From Anaerolineae bacterium (lineage in GTDB: Bacteria > Chloroflexota > Anaerolineae > Anaerolineales > UBA11579): 64,000 bases of DNA. Within the stretch, counting starts at the first letter, position 1; every line of letters begins with the position of its first letter. The translations under genes and the position numbers were made by a program. The stretch covers positions 1-64,000 of the forward strand of contig SCUK01000001.1 of the NCBI GenBank assembly GCA_004297445.1, in the 5' to 3' direction. The notes beneath the pieces were generated by a model that had not been told where the DNA came from, did no database searches, and saw only the letters and a list, made by a program, of their open reading frames with translations. Positions 27,233 to 37,300 of the stretch are shown one piece after another.

Positions 27233-28333
27233 CTAGCGAATTGCCTGTTCAGTGGCCTGGTCAAAGACGTGCATGTTTGCCATATTGAACGCCACGTTGA
27301 CGGTTTCTGAGTAGCCGTAGCGCGAACGGGGGTCAACACGGGCCACAAAGCTGTGGTTGCCGCTGGCGAGATAGACAAAAATCTCGTTGCCCATCAGCTC
27401 GGTTACTTCGACTTTGGCCTCGACCTTGGCGGGCAGGATGTTGGGCGGCGTAAAGTCCGGGTTGTGGATGTCTTCCGGGCGAATGCCAAACGTCACGGCC
27501 TTTCCGGCGTGGGATTCATAAATGCTGGCGCGTTCCTTCGGAATCTCGACCGAAAATGTCCCGGCATCGATGATGAGGCGGCCATCGTTCTTCACGACAT
27601 TGGCATCGAAGAAGTTCATCGCCGGGGAACCGATGAAGCCAGCGACAAATTTGTTATTCGGATGGTCGTAGAGGTTCTGCGGCGAGTCGATCTGCTGGAG
27701 GACGCCGGCGTTCATAACGGCAATGCGAGTCGCCATGGTCATGGCTTCGACCTGGTCGTGGGTGACGTAGATAAAGGTGGTCTGGAGCTCCTTGTGCAGT
27801 TTGCTGATCTCGGCGCGGGTTTGAACGCGGAGCTTGGCATCCAGATTCGAGAGCGGCTCATCGAGAAGGAAGACATTGGGCTCACGCACGATAGCACGGC
27901 CGACAGCAACGCGCTGGCGCTGGCCGCCTGAAAGCTGGCGGGGTTTACGGTCCAGAAGGGCCTGAATGCCGAGAATGTCGGCGGCCTTGTTCACGCGGCG
28001 CTGGATTTCCGCCTTTTCCATCTTGCGCAACTTGAGGCCGAAGGCCATATTGTCATAGACGGACATGTGCGGGTAAAGCGCATAGGATTGAAAGACCATG
28101 GCGATGTCACGGTCCTTTGGGGCGACATCATTCACCACCCGGTCCCCAATCAGGATGCGGCCCTCGGAGATTTCTTCCAGGCCGGCCAAAAGGCGGAGGG
28201 CAGTGGACTTGCCACAGCCGGAAGGCCCGACAAGGACGAGAAACTCCTTGTCTTCCACGTGAATGTTCAGGTCATTCACGGCGGTTACATCTCCAAATCG
28301 TTTGTATATGTGTTCGAACGTTACACTTGCCAT
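27233..28333 (-). CDS. ugpC: sugar-type ABC transporter ATP-binding protein (UgpC/MsmK family)
   Basis: [61 protein letters not shown]-like C-terminus. Confidence 0.92.
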   Translation of the reverse strand: MASVTFEHIYKRFGDVTAVNDLNIHVEDKEFLVLVGPSGCGKSTALRLLAGLEEISEGRILIGDRVVNDVAPKDRDIAMVFQSYALYPHMSVYDNMAFGLKLRKMEKAEIQRRVNKAADILGIQALLDRKPRQLSGGQRQRVAVGRAIVREPNVFLLDEPLSNLDAKLRVQTRAEISKLHKELQTTFIYVTHDQVEAMTMATRIAVMNAGVLQQIDSPQNLYDHPNNKFVAGFIGSPAMNFFDANVVKNDGRLIIDAGTFSVEIPKERASIYESHAGKAVTFGIRPEDIHNPDFTPPNILPAKVEAKVEVTELMGNEIFVYLASGNHSFVARVDPRSRYGYSETVNVAFNMANMHVFDQATEQAIR

Positions 28334-28443
28334 GTTCTTTCAACCTCCAATCGTCGAATGTATAGTGAAATCATTATACGGCAAAACCACATCGGCATGC
28401 TGGGCTGCTTGCCTATTCTCCCGCCTCCGCATAGAATCGACGC

Positions 28444-31035
28444 ATGAGTTCAAAAGCCTCTGACAAAGTCAGCCCCATTCGCCGCCAATACCTTGAGCTG
28501 AAACGCGCCCACCAGAATCAGCTGCTGTTTTTCCGGCTTGGGGATTTTTATGAGACATTTGATGAGGATGCAGAACGGGTTGCCGAGGAGTTGGACATCG
28601 TGCTCACCTCGCGCAACGTGGGAAAGGGCACGCGGGTGCCGATGGCTGGAATCCCGTTTCATGCGATGGAGAACTATCTGGCGCGGCTCATTGAACGCGG
28701 CCACCATGTGGCGATTTGCGAACAGGTGGGGACGGAGCCGATTGATGGGCTTATGCCGCGTGAGGTGGTGCGAATTGTGACGCCGGGAACCATTGTGGAG
28801 CCCGCGTTGCTGCCGAGCGCCCGGAACAACTATCTTGCAGCGGTGGTGCTGGACGACCAATCTGCGGGTATTGCCTTTGTGGATATCACCACCGGGGAAT
28901 TCGCGGCGACGCAACTGGAAGGGAACAGCGTGCATTCGATGGTCCGGGCCGAATTGAACCGGCTGAGGCCGGCCGAGACGCTGGTGCCAGATGACTCAAT
29001 GCTGCTCAGCGAAAACGGCCTGCCCGGATTCGTAACGGCCTCGCCGGCGTGGCATTTTGAGACCGGGCGCACCGAACAACACCTGATGCAGCAGTTCGAG
29101 ACGCTCTCGCTGGATGGGTTTGGCATGCGGGACAAGCCGGGGGCCGTACGTGCGGCGGGTGGAATCCTGCAATACCTGAAGGACCGGCAGCCGGGGGCAC
29201 TGAAATTGCTGACTCACATCCGGCATTACGATATGGCCGAATTCATGACGCTGGATGCGACCAGCCGGCGAAATCTTGAGTTAACCCAGACGCTGCGGGA
29301 GGGAAAGGCCAAAGGGTCGTTGTTCGGGGCGCTTGACCGTACAATTTCTCCGATGGGGACGCGGATGCTGCACCAATGGGTAAGCCAGCCGCTGCTGGAT
29401 GTTGCGCATATCGTGCGGCGTCAGGAAGGGGTTACCGTCTTCTTTGATGATGGGTTGGGGCGGGCAGAACTGCGACGGGCATTACGACCACTGGGCGACC
29501 TGGAGCGGCTGGCCAACCGGGTGGTGGGCGGCTCGGCGTTGCCACGCGACCTGGCGGGGATGCGAGCAACGCTGGAAGATGCCCCCTCTGTGTTGGGACT
29601 GCTGGACAAAGGCATCCCCGCGATTGGGAGAATCCTGGCAAGTTGCACGGATTGCTCTGATGAACTGGCGCTGCTGCGAACGGCGATAGCCGACGAACCG
29701 CCCGCCACGCTGCAACATGCCGGCGTATTCAGACCAGGGTATTCGGAGGAGCTGGACGCGGTGGTGAATGCCTCGGCCCATGCGCGCGAGTGGATCGCGG
29801 GCCTTGAGGAAAAAGAACGGATACGGACGGGCATCAAGAGCCTCAAGGTTGGGTACAACAAAGTTTTCGGCTATTACATCGAAGTGACGCGGGCGAATGA
29901 CGGCATGGTGCCGGATGACTACATTCGAAAACAGACACTGGTCAATGCGGAGCGATACATTACGCCCGAAATGAAAGAGTACGAAAACCTGGTATTGAAC
30001 GCGGAAGAGCGAATCCGCGAGATCGAAGCACGACTCTTTAAAGGGGTGTGCCAGCAATTGGCTGGTAAGGCGGCGCGATTGCTGACGCTGGCACGGACGC
30101 TGGCGGAAATCGACTGCCTGGCGGCGCTGGCGGAAGTGGCGGCGCTGGAAGGTTATGTGCGGCCGGAGATGACTGCCGAGGATGTGTTGGAAATTGATGG
30201 CGGGCGGCACCCGGTGGTGGAACACTCTTTGAAGGGCGGCGAGCGATTTGTGCCGAATGACGCTAGATTTGAAGACGGCGAGCGCATCCGAATTATCACC
30301 GGGCCGAACATGAGCGGCAAGTCCACTTATTTGCGCCAAGCGGCGCTGATCGTGCTGATGGCGCAGATGGGCAGTTATGTGCCGGCGAAGCGCGCCAGAA
30401 TCGGAGTGGTAGACCGGATATTCACGCGTATTGGGGCGCAAGATGAAATCCATGCGGGTCAATCGACCTTCATGGTGGAGATGGTGGAGATGGCGAACAT
30501 CCTGAACCATGCCACCCCGCGGAGTCTGCTGGTTCTGGATGAAGTGGGTCGCGGGACGAGCACGTATGATGGCTTGTCGATCGCGTGGGCGGTGGTGGAG
30601 CACCTGCACAATCATGCCGGGTTGCGGTCCAAGACACTGTTCGCGACCCACTTCCATGAGCTGACCAAGCTGGCAGACCTGCTGCCGGGCGTGCGGAATT
30701 ACAGCGTGGCGGTTAGCGATACGGGCGGGAAGGTGGTCTTCCTGCATCGAATCGTGCAGGGCGGTGCAGATAAATCCTATGGCATACACGTGGCGCAACT
30801 GGCGGGATTGCCTGCCGGGGTGGTGAAACGGGCGGATGAAATCCTGGGAGAGCTTGAATCCAGTGCAAAAGACTCACAGCCGCCGAAACCCGCAGGAAGC
30901 AAGCAGTTGCCGCTGATGCCGGAAGCGGACCCGCTGGTTGAGGCGATGAAAGCCCTGAAGATAGACGAATTGAGCCCGATGGAAGCGCTGAACTGGCTTG
31001 CAGAGTGGAAAGCCAGACTGGGTGGGCGGACTTAG
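28444..31035 (+). CDS. mutS: DNA mismatch repair protein MutS
   Basis: 863 aa; LFFRLGDFYETFDEDAE; TGPNMSGKSTYLRQ; DEVGRGTSTYDGLSIAWAVVEHL. Confidence 0.98.
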   Translation: MSSKASDKVSPIRRQYLELKRAHQNQLLFFRLGDFYETFDEDAERVAEELDIVLTSRNVGKGTRVPMAGIPFHAMENYLARLIERGHHVAICEQVGTEPIDGLMPREVVRIVTPGTIVEPALLPSARNNYLAAVVLDDQSAGIAFVDITTGEFAATQLEGNSVHSMVRAELNRLRPAETLVPDDSMLLSENGLPGFVTASPAWHFETGRTEQHLMQQFETLSLDGFGMRDKPGAVRAAGGILQYLKDRQPGALKLLTHIRHYDMAEFMTLDATSRRNLELTQTLREGKAKGSLFGALDRTISPMGTRMLHQWVSQPLLDVAHIVRRQEGVTVFFDDGLGRAELRRALRPLGDLERLANRVVGGSALPRDLAGMRATLEDAPSVLGLLDKGIPAIGRILASCTDCSDELALLRTAIADEPPATLQHAGVFRPGYSEELDAVVNASAHAREWIAGLEEKERIRTGIKSLKVGYNKVFGYYIEVTRANDGMVPDDYIRKQTLVNAERYITPEMKEYENLVLNAEERIREIEARLFKGVCQQLAGKAARLLTLARTLAEIDCLAALAEVAALEGYVRPEMTAEDVLEIDGGRHPVVEHSLKGGERFVPNDARFEDGERIRIITGPNMSGKSTYLRQAALIVLMAQMGSYVPAKRARIGVVDRIFTRIGAQDEIHAGQSTFMVEMVEMANILNHATPRSLLVLDEVGRGTSTYDGLSIAWAVVEHLHNHAGLRSKTLFATHFHELTKLADLLPGVRNYSVAVSDTGGKVVFLHRIVQGGADKSYGIHVAQLAGLPAGVVKRADEILGELESSAKDSQPPKPAGSKQLPLMPEADPLVEAMKALKIDELSPMEALNWLAEWKARLGGRT

Positions 31036-31068
31036 GGCAATGACGGAATCGCGTTGTTAGGATGTATG

Positions 31069-31112
31069 AGGACGGGCGTCTCGTTCTATCGAAAAAACGA
31101 GTCGCCCGTCCT
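31069..31112. terminator. bidirectional terminator-like hairpin between convergent mutS and valS
   Basis: AGGACGGGCG-t-CTCGTT...AACGAG-t-CGCCCGTCCT. Confidence 0.75.
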
Positions 31113-31135
31113 GTGGCAAGGCGATAAGCTCGAAC

Positions 31136-33847
31136 TTACTTCAGCGTATCTATTTGAGATTTCAGGCGTTCAGCGGTCTGGACGAATGAATCGAGGCGCG
31201 CGCGTTCGCGTGAAACCACGTCAGTAGGGGCTTTGTTGGCGAAGTCACCAGACAGGAGGGACTGCAGCCGGGTTATCTGGGCTTCGACTTCTACCAGCTC
31301 CTTTTCCAGCCGAGCGCGTTCTTCTTCAGGGTCAACCATTTCTGCGAGCGGCAAGTGAATTTCGACGGAACCTACGACCAGGGTGGCATTGCCCGCCGGT
31401 TTCTCCGGCAGGGAAACGGAAACCGTCGTGCGGTCGGGGTCCAACTGGGCCAGGGCGGCGATGGCGGCCAATTGCTGATTGACAAGCTCTGCGTTCGGGC
31501 CGGCGGCAATGACGGCGGCGAGTTTGGTGCCGGGTTTCACCTGTTTCTCGGCGCGCAGGTTGCGGATCGCGCGTACGATGTCCATCACGAGCTGGAAATC
31601 TGACACCACCAACGAATCGTCTGAAGCCGGAGGGGTTTCCTTGGGCCAGGGAGCGATCATGAGGGCTTCCGGCCAGACACCGGAGGTTGAAGGGACTTGC
31701 TTTGCCATGGCGGATTCTTTGAGTTGCTGCCAGAGTTCTTCGGTAACGAAGGGCGTAAAGGGGTGAAGGAGCCGCAAGCAGGAGTCCAGATGGGCCACAA
31801 GGTGGGCGAGTGTCGCGCTGGCGCGTTCCCCGCCGGCAGCCACCTGGAGTTTGGCGATTTCCAGATACCAGTCTGCGAATTCGCTCCAGAAGAACTCATA
31901 TATCTGGCGGCCGGCTTCGCCGTATTGATGGCTCGCGAATAGCCGTTCGACGTCCCGGATCAATTGCGCGTGGCGGGTTTGTATCCAGCGGTCTGCGAGG
32001 GTGAGGTCGGTGGAAGGAGGCGAATCTGGCGCTTGGTCCAACAGGGAAATCACGAGGCGGCCGGCATTCCAGACCTTGTTGGCGAAGTTGCGATTCGCTT
32101 CGACCTTCTTGACGCTCAGGTTCATATCCTTGCCGGGGGTGGAGCCGACCAGCAGGGTGAAGCGCAGGGCGTCGGTGCCGAGTTCGTCCATAACAATCAG
32201 CGGGTCAATCACATTGCCGAGAGTTTTGCTCATCTTGCGGCTCTGTTCATCGCGGATGATGCCGTGCAGATAGACGGTGTGGAAGGGTGGCTGGCCGGTA
32301 AACTCGAGGCCCATCATAATCATGCGGGCGACCCAGAAGAACAAGATGTCGTAGCCGGTTTCAAGGACGGAGGTGGGGTAGAAGTATTCAAAGTCCTTGG
32401 TTTTGCTCGGCCAGCCGAGAGTTGAAAACGGCCAGAGGCCGGACGAGAACCAGGTGTCCAGTACGTCCGGGTCCTGTTCCAGTTCCACGGCCTTGCCGTA
32501 ATGGACTTTGGCCAACCGGGCTGCTTCTTTCTCTGTCCGGGCGCAGAATTGCTGACCGTCCGGACCGTACCAGACTGGAATGCGATGCCCCCACCAAAGC
32601 TGGCGGGAAATGCACCAATCCTGGATGTTCTCCAGCCAGTTGAAGTAGACCTTCTCAAAGTGGTCGGGAACGATGCGGATGGCTCCGCTGCGGACGGCCG
32701 CGAGGGCTTTTTCGGCGAGGGGCTTAATCTCCACGAACCATTGTGTGCTAATCATGGGCTCTACAATTTCGCCGCCGCGCTGGGAACGCGGTACCTTGAG
32801 GGTGTAGGGGACTGTCTTGATGGTGAGGCCCTGGGTTTCCATGTCTGCCCAGATCTTCTTGCGGGCTCCAAACCGGTCCATGCCCTGGTATTTCCCGCCG
32901 TTCTCATTGATGCGGGCTTCCCGGTCGAGGACGGAGATGATGGGGAGGCTGTGACGCTGACCAATGGCGTAATCGTTCATGTCGTGGCCGGGGGTAATCT
33001 TGAGTGCACCGGTGCCGAATTCGCGGTCGACGTACTCGTCCGCAATCACTGGAACAAGACGGCCGAGGATGGGCACGATGACGGATTGCCCGATGAATCG
33101 ACTGTAGCGTTCGTCCTGGGGATGAACGGCCACGGCGGTATCGCCCAGAATGGTTTCCGGGCGGGTGGTGGCGACAGGGATGAAGTCTTCGCTACCGGCC
33201 AGCATGTACTTGAAGTGGTACAGCGTGGCCTGTTCCTCGGCGTATTCCACTTCGAGGTCGGAGACTGCGGTCTTTAAGCCGGGTGACCAGTTGATGAGGC
33301 GGGGACCACGGTAGATGAGCCCTTTTTCGTACAGGTGCAAGAATGCATCGCGAACTGATTCGGAAAGACCCTCGTCCAGGGTAAAGCGCTCGCGATCCCA
33401 ATCACAGGAGGCGCCGAGGCGCCGTATCTGCTGGGTTATGATGCTGCCGTATTTCTGCTTCCATTCCCATGTGCGCTTGAGGAATTCCTCGCGCCCCAAT
33501 TCCTCGCGCGTTACTTCCTCGGTTTGAAGCAGATACTTCTCCACCTGGAGCTGGGTGGCGATGCCGGCATGGTCGGACCCGGGCACCCAGAGGGTGGGGA
33601 TGCCTTTCATGCGGTGATAACGAATCATCAGGTCTTCCATCGCAACGAAAACGGCGTGACCGAGGTGTAACTCGCCGGTCACGTTAGGTGGGGGGATGGA
33701 AATTACAAAGGGCTTGAGATTTGGGTCGTGGCCGGGGTGATTGGGGTCATTGGATGGCTTGAAATAGCCATGAGATTCCCACATCGAGTACACCCGTTCT
33801 TCGGTGTTCTTGAAGTCGTAGGTTTTTGGAAGGGAGTTGGCGGTCAT
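31136..33847 (-). CDS. valS: valyl-tRNA synthetase
   Basis: 903 aa; PPPNVTGELHLGHA; KMSKTLGNVIDP; C-terminal coiled coil. Confidence 0.98.
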   Translation of the reverse strand: MTANSLPKTYDFKNTEERVYSMWESHGYFKPSNDPNHPGHDPNLKPFVISIPPPNVTGELHLGHAVFVAMEDLMIRYHRMKGIPTLWVPGSDHAGIATQLQVEKYLLQTEEVTREELGREEFLKRTWEWKQKYGSIITQQIRRLGASCDWDRERFTLDEGLSESVRDAFLHLYEKGLIYRGPRLINWSPGLKTAVSDLEVEYAEEQATLYHFKYMLAGSEDFIPVATTRPETILGDTAVAVHPQDERYSRFIGQSVIVPILGRLVPVIADEYVDREFGTGALKITPGHDMNDYAIGQRHSLPIISVLDREARINENGGKYQGMDRFGARKKIWADMETQGLTIKTVPYTLKVPRSQRGGEIVEPMISTQWFVEIKPLAEKALAAVRSGAIRIVPDHFEKVYFNWLENIQDWCISRQLWWGHRIPVWYGPDGQQFCARTEKEAARLAKVHYGKAVELEQDPDVLDTWFSSGLWPFSTLGWPSKTKDFEYFYPTSVLETGYDILFFWVARMIMMGLEFTGQPPFHTVYLHGIIRDEQSRKMSKTLGNVIDPLIVMDELGTDALRFTLLVGSTPGKDMNLSVKKVEANRNFANKVWNAGRLVISLLDQAPDSPPSTDLTLADRWIQTRHAQLIRDVERLFASHQYGEAGRQIYEFFWSEFADWYLEIAKLQVAAGGERASATLAHLVAHLDSCLRLLHPFTPFVTEELWQQLKESAMAKQVPSTSGVWPEALMIAPWPKETPPASDDSLVVSDFQLVMDIVRAIRNLRAEKQVKPGTKLAAVIAAGPNAELVNQQLAAIAALAQLDPDRTTVSVSLPEKPAGNATLVVGSVEIHLPLAEMVDPEEERARLEKELVEVEAQITRLQSLLSGDFANKAPTDVVSRERARLDSFVQTAERLKSQIDTLK

Positions 33848-34806
33848 TGGATTTCTCCATTAGTGGAAGTGTTCATCACAAAGTCGAGGGCGGCACGAAG
33901 GCTGCTACTCATATCAGTCGGGAAGGCGTGGCCTATTTCCGGATGCCATTCGATGAGGCATGGGATGCCATGCTGTTCCAGCCAGGTATGGAGTATTTCA
34001 AAGTCCTCCCGCCTGCGGTCCTGGCCACCTACAATTAGATAGGCGCGCAACCCAGCCTGCCCACTGGCCGTTGCAGCGGTCTCCAGCTCATCAAGCGGTA
34101 CGCGACCGGGGACAACACCTATGACGCCCCGGCACGGAATCGATTGATGAAGGGCGAACTGCAAGGCCAGCGCGCCGCCCTGGGAGAAGCCAGCCAGTAC
34201 GCATTGGCTTGGAAGGATGGCGCCTCTCCGGGATAGGTCCTGCAGATGGTGGCTGAGCTCGATATGGGCGAGTGCGACATCCGGCCAATGGTAGCGACGG
34301 GGGCTGAGCAGGCGTGAGGATTGTGGCACGGCCACCAGCCAGCCCAATTGGGATGCTGGTCCCCAATTCGCCGCTTCAAAGGCTGCACGGCTGCCCATGC
34401 CGTGCAGGGCTAGCAGGCAGGGATAGGGTGGGTGACCTGTTTGGGGAAGGATTTCCAGCAATTCAGGGGATCCGGACTCCTGCGCCCCCTCGTGGCGCCT
34501 CTGGCATACGTTCAGGATTGCAAGAAACTCAGGAACTTCCTGGAGCGATGCTAGGTCCGAATCATTGCGCAGCATGGCGGGATGCCACCACTCGCCGGAA
34601 GCCAGGCCGCGATTCAGCGTCTCCAGCGCAGGTTGTTTTTCGCCAAGCAGTGCATGGAAGCAGGCCTGCCAGAATATCAGGGTATTGAGTTCATCCAAAA
34701 ATCGGGATTGGGAAGTGGTAACAGCCTCAAGAGCGGCGCGAAACTCGCCGCGATGGTGGTAATCGAACACGCGATTTCGGAAGTCCAAGAATTCGGGCGA
34801 AGTCAT
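33844..34806 (-). CDS. alpha/beta-hydrolase (phospholipase/carboxylesterase-like) with N-terminal helical region
   Basis: VLAGFSQGGALALQFALH nucleophile elbow, GGQDRRREDFE, EIGHAFP; first cistron after the T-box, 4-nt overlap with valS. Confidence 0.75.
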   Translation of the reverse strand: MTSPEFLDFRNRVFDYHHRGEFRAALEAVTTSQSRFLDELNTLIFWQACFHALLGEKQPALETLNRGLASGEWWHPAMLRNDSDLASLQEVPEFLAILNVCQRRHEGAQESGSPELLEILPQTGHPPYPCLLALHGMGSRAAFEAANWGPASQLGWLVAVPQSSRLLSPRRYHWPDVALAHIELSHHLQDLSRRGAILPSQCVLAGFSQGGALALQFALHQSIPCRGVIGVVPGRVPLDELETAATASGQAGLRAYLIVGGQDRRREDFEILHTWLEQHGIPCLIEWHPEIGHAFPTDMSSSLRAALDFVMNTSTNGEIQ

Positions 34807-34820
34807 TCCAGCATTCCTCA

Positions 34821-35093
34821 AAATAAAAAACGCTCTGTCCAATGAGGACGAAAGAGCGTTCTTCCGCGGTACCACCTCGGTTCGCCGTATGCGGCGCACT
34901 TACCCTGACCAACATCAGGGGCTGCTGTAACGGGCATTCCCGTGCTGGTCTAGTTCCGCAATGCGGGTTCTTCAGCACCCGGTCAGGCGACATTCGGCGG
35001 TCTTCGTAATTGACAGGCTTTCAGCGTTGCACCTGTCTTTCTGTGGGCACTCAAGCCGCTTACTCCTCCCGACCAAGGGGTATGAAATTGTGA
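34821..35093 (-). promoter_or_regulatory. T-box riboswitch leader, Val-specific candidate
   Basis: Minus strand: GAGGTGGTACCGCGG T-box (34864-34878), terminator AACGCTCT...AGAGCGTTTTTT (34821-34860), Stem I features ggAGTAagc and GCTGAAAG, candidate specifier GTC at 34989-34991. Confidence 0.93.
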
Positions 35094-35097
35094 CGGG

Positions 35098-35126
35098 ATT
35101 ATACGCTTGCGAATAGAACTTGTCAA
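35098..35126 (-). promoter_or_regulatory. sigma70-type promoter for the T-box transcript
   Basis: Minus strand TTGACA (35126-35121), 17-nt spacer, TATAAT (35103-35098). Confidence 0.85.
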
Positions 35127-35164
35127 TCATGGCTGTCGAGTACGAGAAATTATGTCAAATGTTC

Positions 35165-35194
35165 TTGACATAGGCGAATCGTCTGTGATATTCT
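35165..35194 (+). promoter_or_regulatory. sigma70-type promoter for the metallo-hydrolase gene
   Basis: TTGACA-18 nt-TATTCT upstream of ATG 35218. Confidence 0.6.
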
Positions 35195-35217
35195 TCGCTA
35201 GTTTTTTTGACGGAGAA

Positions 35218-36093
35218 ATGATGATTATTCAACACGAGCGCGTAGCCGACAACGTATATTTCTTCCAGAGCCTGCAGTATGCCCAGGTGACCGCGGGTGT
35301 AATTGCCGGGCCGGATATGGCGGTGGTCATCGATACGCTGGCGTTTCCGGAAGAGACGGCGGAAATCCGCAATTTCATCGATAACGAACTCCAGGTGCCT
35401 GTGCGGTATGTGATTAACACGCACTATCATGCTGACCATTCGTGGGGCAACTATCAGTTTCCCGAGGCCAAGGTCATCGGGCACACGCTTTGCCATGAGC
35501 AATTGCGGACGCGGGGGATTCCGGCGCTAGAAGCACAACGGGACCAGAATCCTATTTATCGCAATGTTGAAATCGTCTTACCGCATATCACCTTTGACGA
35601 AGGGGAGATGAATCTCCAGGTGGGCAAGAAGACCCTGCGGCTGTTCCCCTTCTTCGGGCACTCCAAGGATTCAATCGCAATCCTGGTTGAAGAGGACCGC
35701 GTGTTGTTCAGCGGCGATACAGTCATGTCGCTTCCGGTCATCGTGGATGGGGATCTGGACGAGAACCTGGCTTCGCTGAAACGGTTGCCCAAGATGGGGC
35801 TTGAAAATATCGTGCAGGGCCATGGCGACATCATCCTGCGGGGCGAGATTGACGACAAAATCCGCGAAGATATCGAGTACCTTACGGAAATCAAGAAGGC
35901 GGTGAAGAAAGCCAACCGGCGACGGTATCCGCTGGATTTGCTCGAAGAAACGACGATAGAAGAGTGTGGAAAAGCGCGGGTGCTGCTGGGCGGGCTTGCT
36001 CCGGCACTGCACAGGCAGAATCTAATAGGCCATTACCGGAATTCCTACGGCGAGACGCCCCTGGGTTCCGAAGAGTACTACGAAGACAGATAA
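35218..36093 (+). CDS. MBL-fold metallo-hydrolase
   Basis: YVINTHYHADHSWGNYQFPEAKVIGH (HxHxDH); VLFSGDTVM; start at 35218 preferred over upstream ORF start. Confidence 0.93.
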   Translation: MMIIQHERVADNVYFFQSLQYAQVTAGVIAGPDMAVVIDTLAFPEETAEIRNFIDNELQVPVRYVINTHYHADHSWGNYQFPEAKVIGHTLCHEQLRTRGIPALEAQRDQNPIYRNVEIVLPHITFDEGEMNLQVGKKTLRLFPFFGHSKDSIAILVEEDRVLFSGDTVMSLPVIVDGDLDENLASLKRLPKMGLENIVQGHGDIILRGEIDDKIREDIEYLTEIKKAVKKANRRRYPLDLLEETTIEECGKARVLLGGLAPALHRQNLIGHYRNSYGETPLGSEEYYEDR

Positions 36094-36097
36094 GAAA

Positions 36098-36122
36098 TGC
36101 CCCACAAAGGTGGGGCATTTTT
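36098..36122. terminator. bidirectional terminator
   Basis: AATGCCCCACaaaGGTGGGGCATTTTTG between convergent stops. Confidence 0.75.
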
Positions 36123-36123
36123 G

Positions 36124-36807
36124 TTAGTTTGGAGTGCTGCCGGAATCTCCGGCGTTCTTTTGCTTGCGAGCGCGGTAGCCGTGAAGGCGTTCCGTGCCTT
36201 CCATCAAGCGTTTGATATTGGGGCGCAGCGCCCAGACGAGGAGCACCTGAGCCAAAACGGCAAACCAGAGATACTCCCAGGGCGACGTCCCCTGAATGGC
36301 GCGTATCAGGAAAATGATGAAAGCCAGAGTGGCGACGCTCAAGGTTGTGGCGCTGGCGTAACCCACGAAATAGAAGACCAGAACTCCAGCGATGAAGATG
36401 ATGATGCCCGAGGGCCACCAGAGGCCCGCGGCGCCGCCCAGCGCCGCGGCGCCACCTGCACCGCCGCCCAGGCGGATTTTTCCATCGGCGTCGCGCTTGG
36501 CGAGAAAGATTGAGTAGTTATGCCCCACAATGCCCGCCACCGCGCTCAAGGCGTGAACGATTGGGGCGTCTGGAGCGAACTGCCGAGAGATGTAGACGGC
36601 GAGTATGCCCTTGCCGATATCCATGAGGGCCGTCAGGAGGCCGACCCAAAAACCACCGGCGCGCATGGCGTTTGTTCCGCCGGTGCGACCGCTGTGCTGG
36701 TCGCGGATGTCCTGCCCGGTTTTCAACTTCACGATGATGAACCCGAAGGGAATTGAGCCTACCAAGTAGCCAATCAGTACAGGCAGGAGGTCTGCAATGG
36801 ACGCCAT
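36124..36807 (-). CDS. plsY: glycerol-3-phosphate acyltransferase PlsY
   Basis: IGYLVGSIPFGFIIVKLKTGQDIRDQHSGRTGGTNAMRAGG...GHNYSIFL. Confidence 0.93.
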   Translation of the reverse strand: MASIADLLPVLIGYLVGSIPFGFIIVKLKTGQDIRDQHSGRTGGTNAMRAGGFWVGLLTALMDIGKGILAVYISRQFAPDAPIVHALSAVAGIVGHNYSIFLAKRDADGKIRLGGGAGGAAALGGAAGLWWPSGIIIFIAGVLVFYFVGYASATTLSVATLAFIIFLIRAIQGTSPWEYLWFAVLAQVLLVWALRPNIKRLMEGTERLHGYRARKQKNAGDSGSTPN

Positions 36808-36894
36808 AATTTGGTCTCCGACGCTGAGAAGTTTGTTTATTTCATGTAGCCAAACTGCGAAAATGATAACACCGAAGCATGGGTGGAGTTACCC

Positions 36895-37296
36895 TTAATC
36901 ACCCCGAAGGACAAGTGGGAGACTGTAAACGTGTCCGTCTGTGACAGTGAAGAGAGCGGCTGACCAACCGGCGCTGGAAGGGCCGAGAATCAACATCCCG
37001 CACTCCGGATAGCGCCAGTTCTGGATGTCAACCTTGCTGGGTTCCATAGGGCCAAACGGGTGGGAGTGGAATATCACCCCTAAATCCCACTTCTGGCGCT
37101 CCATGGCCAGCATCGCGGCTACCTGCTGATGAGGATTCATCTCGAAAGCGTTCCGACTGTTGAGGATGTTCTCTATGTCAAAGACGTGTGCGGATGCTCT
37201 GGCGGAGAAGGCAATCAGCCCGCAGGCTTCGATGGGCGTAATTTGTTCGACATAGGTGTAGATTTCGCGCAAATGACGAAGGCGAATCGAGTTCAT
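36895..37296 (-). CDS. JAMM/MPN+ (M67-family) metallopeptidase-like protein
   Basis: PIEACGLIAF...GVIFHSHPFGPMEPSKVDIQNW (E...HSHP..PS..D). Confidence 0.8.
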   Translation of the reverse strand: MNSIRLRHLREIYTYVEQITPIEACGLIAFSARASAHVFDIENILNSRNAFEMNPHQQVAAMLAMERQKWDLGVIFHSHPFGPMEPSKVDIQNWRYPECGMLILGPSSAGWSAALFTVTDGHVYSLPLVLRGD

Positions 37297-37300
37297 GCGG

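Noticed and set aside
29482-30798. 438-aa minus-strand ORF inside mutS
   Set aside because: Fully antisense to an unambiguous MutS frame; His/Arg/Gln-rich translation typical of the antisense frame of GC-rich coding DNA.
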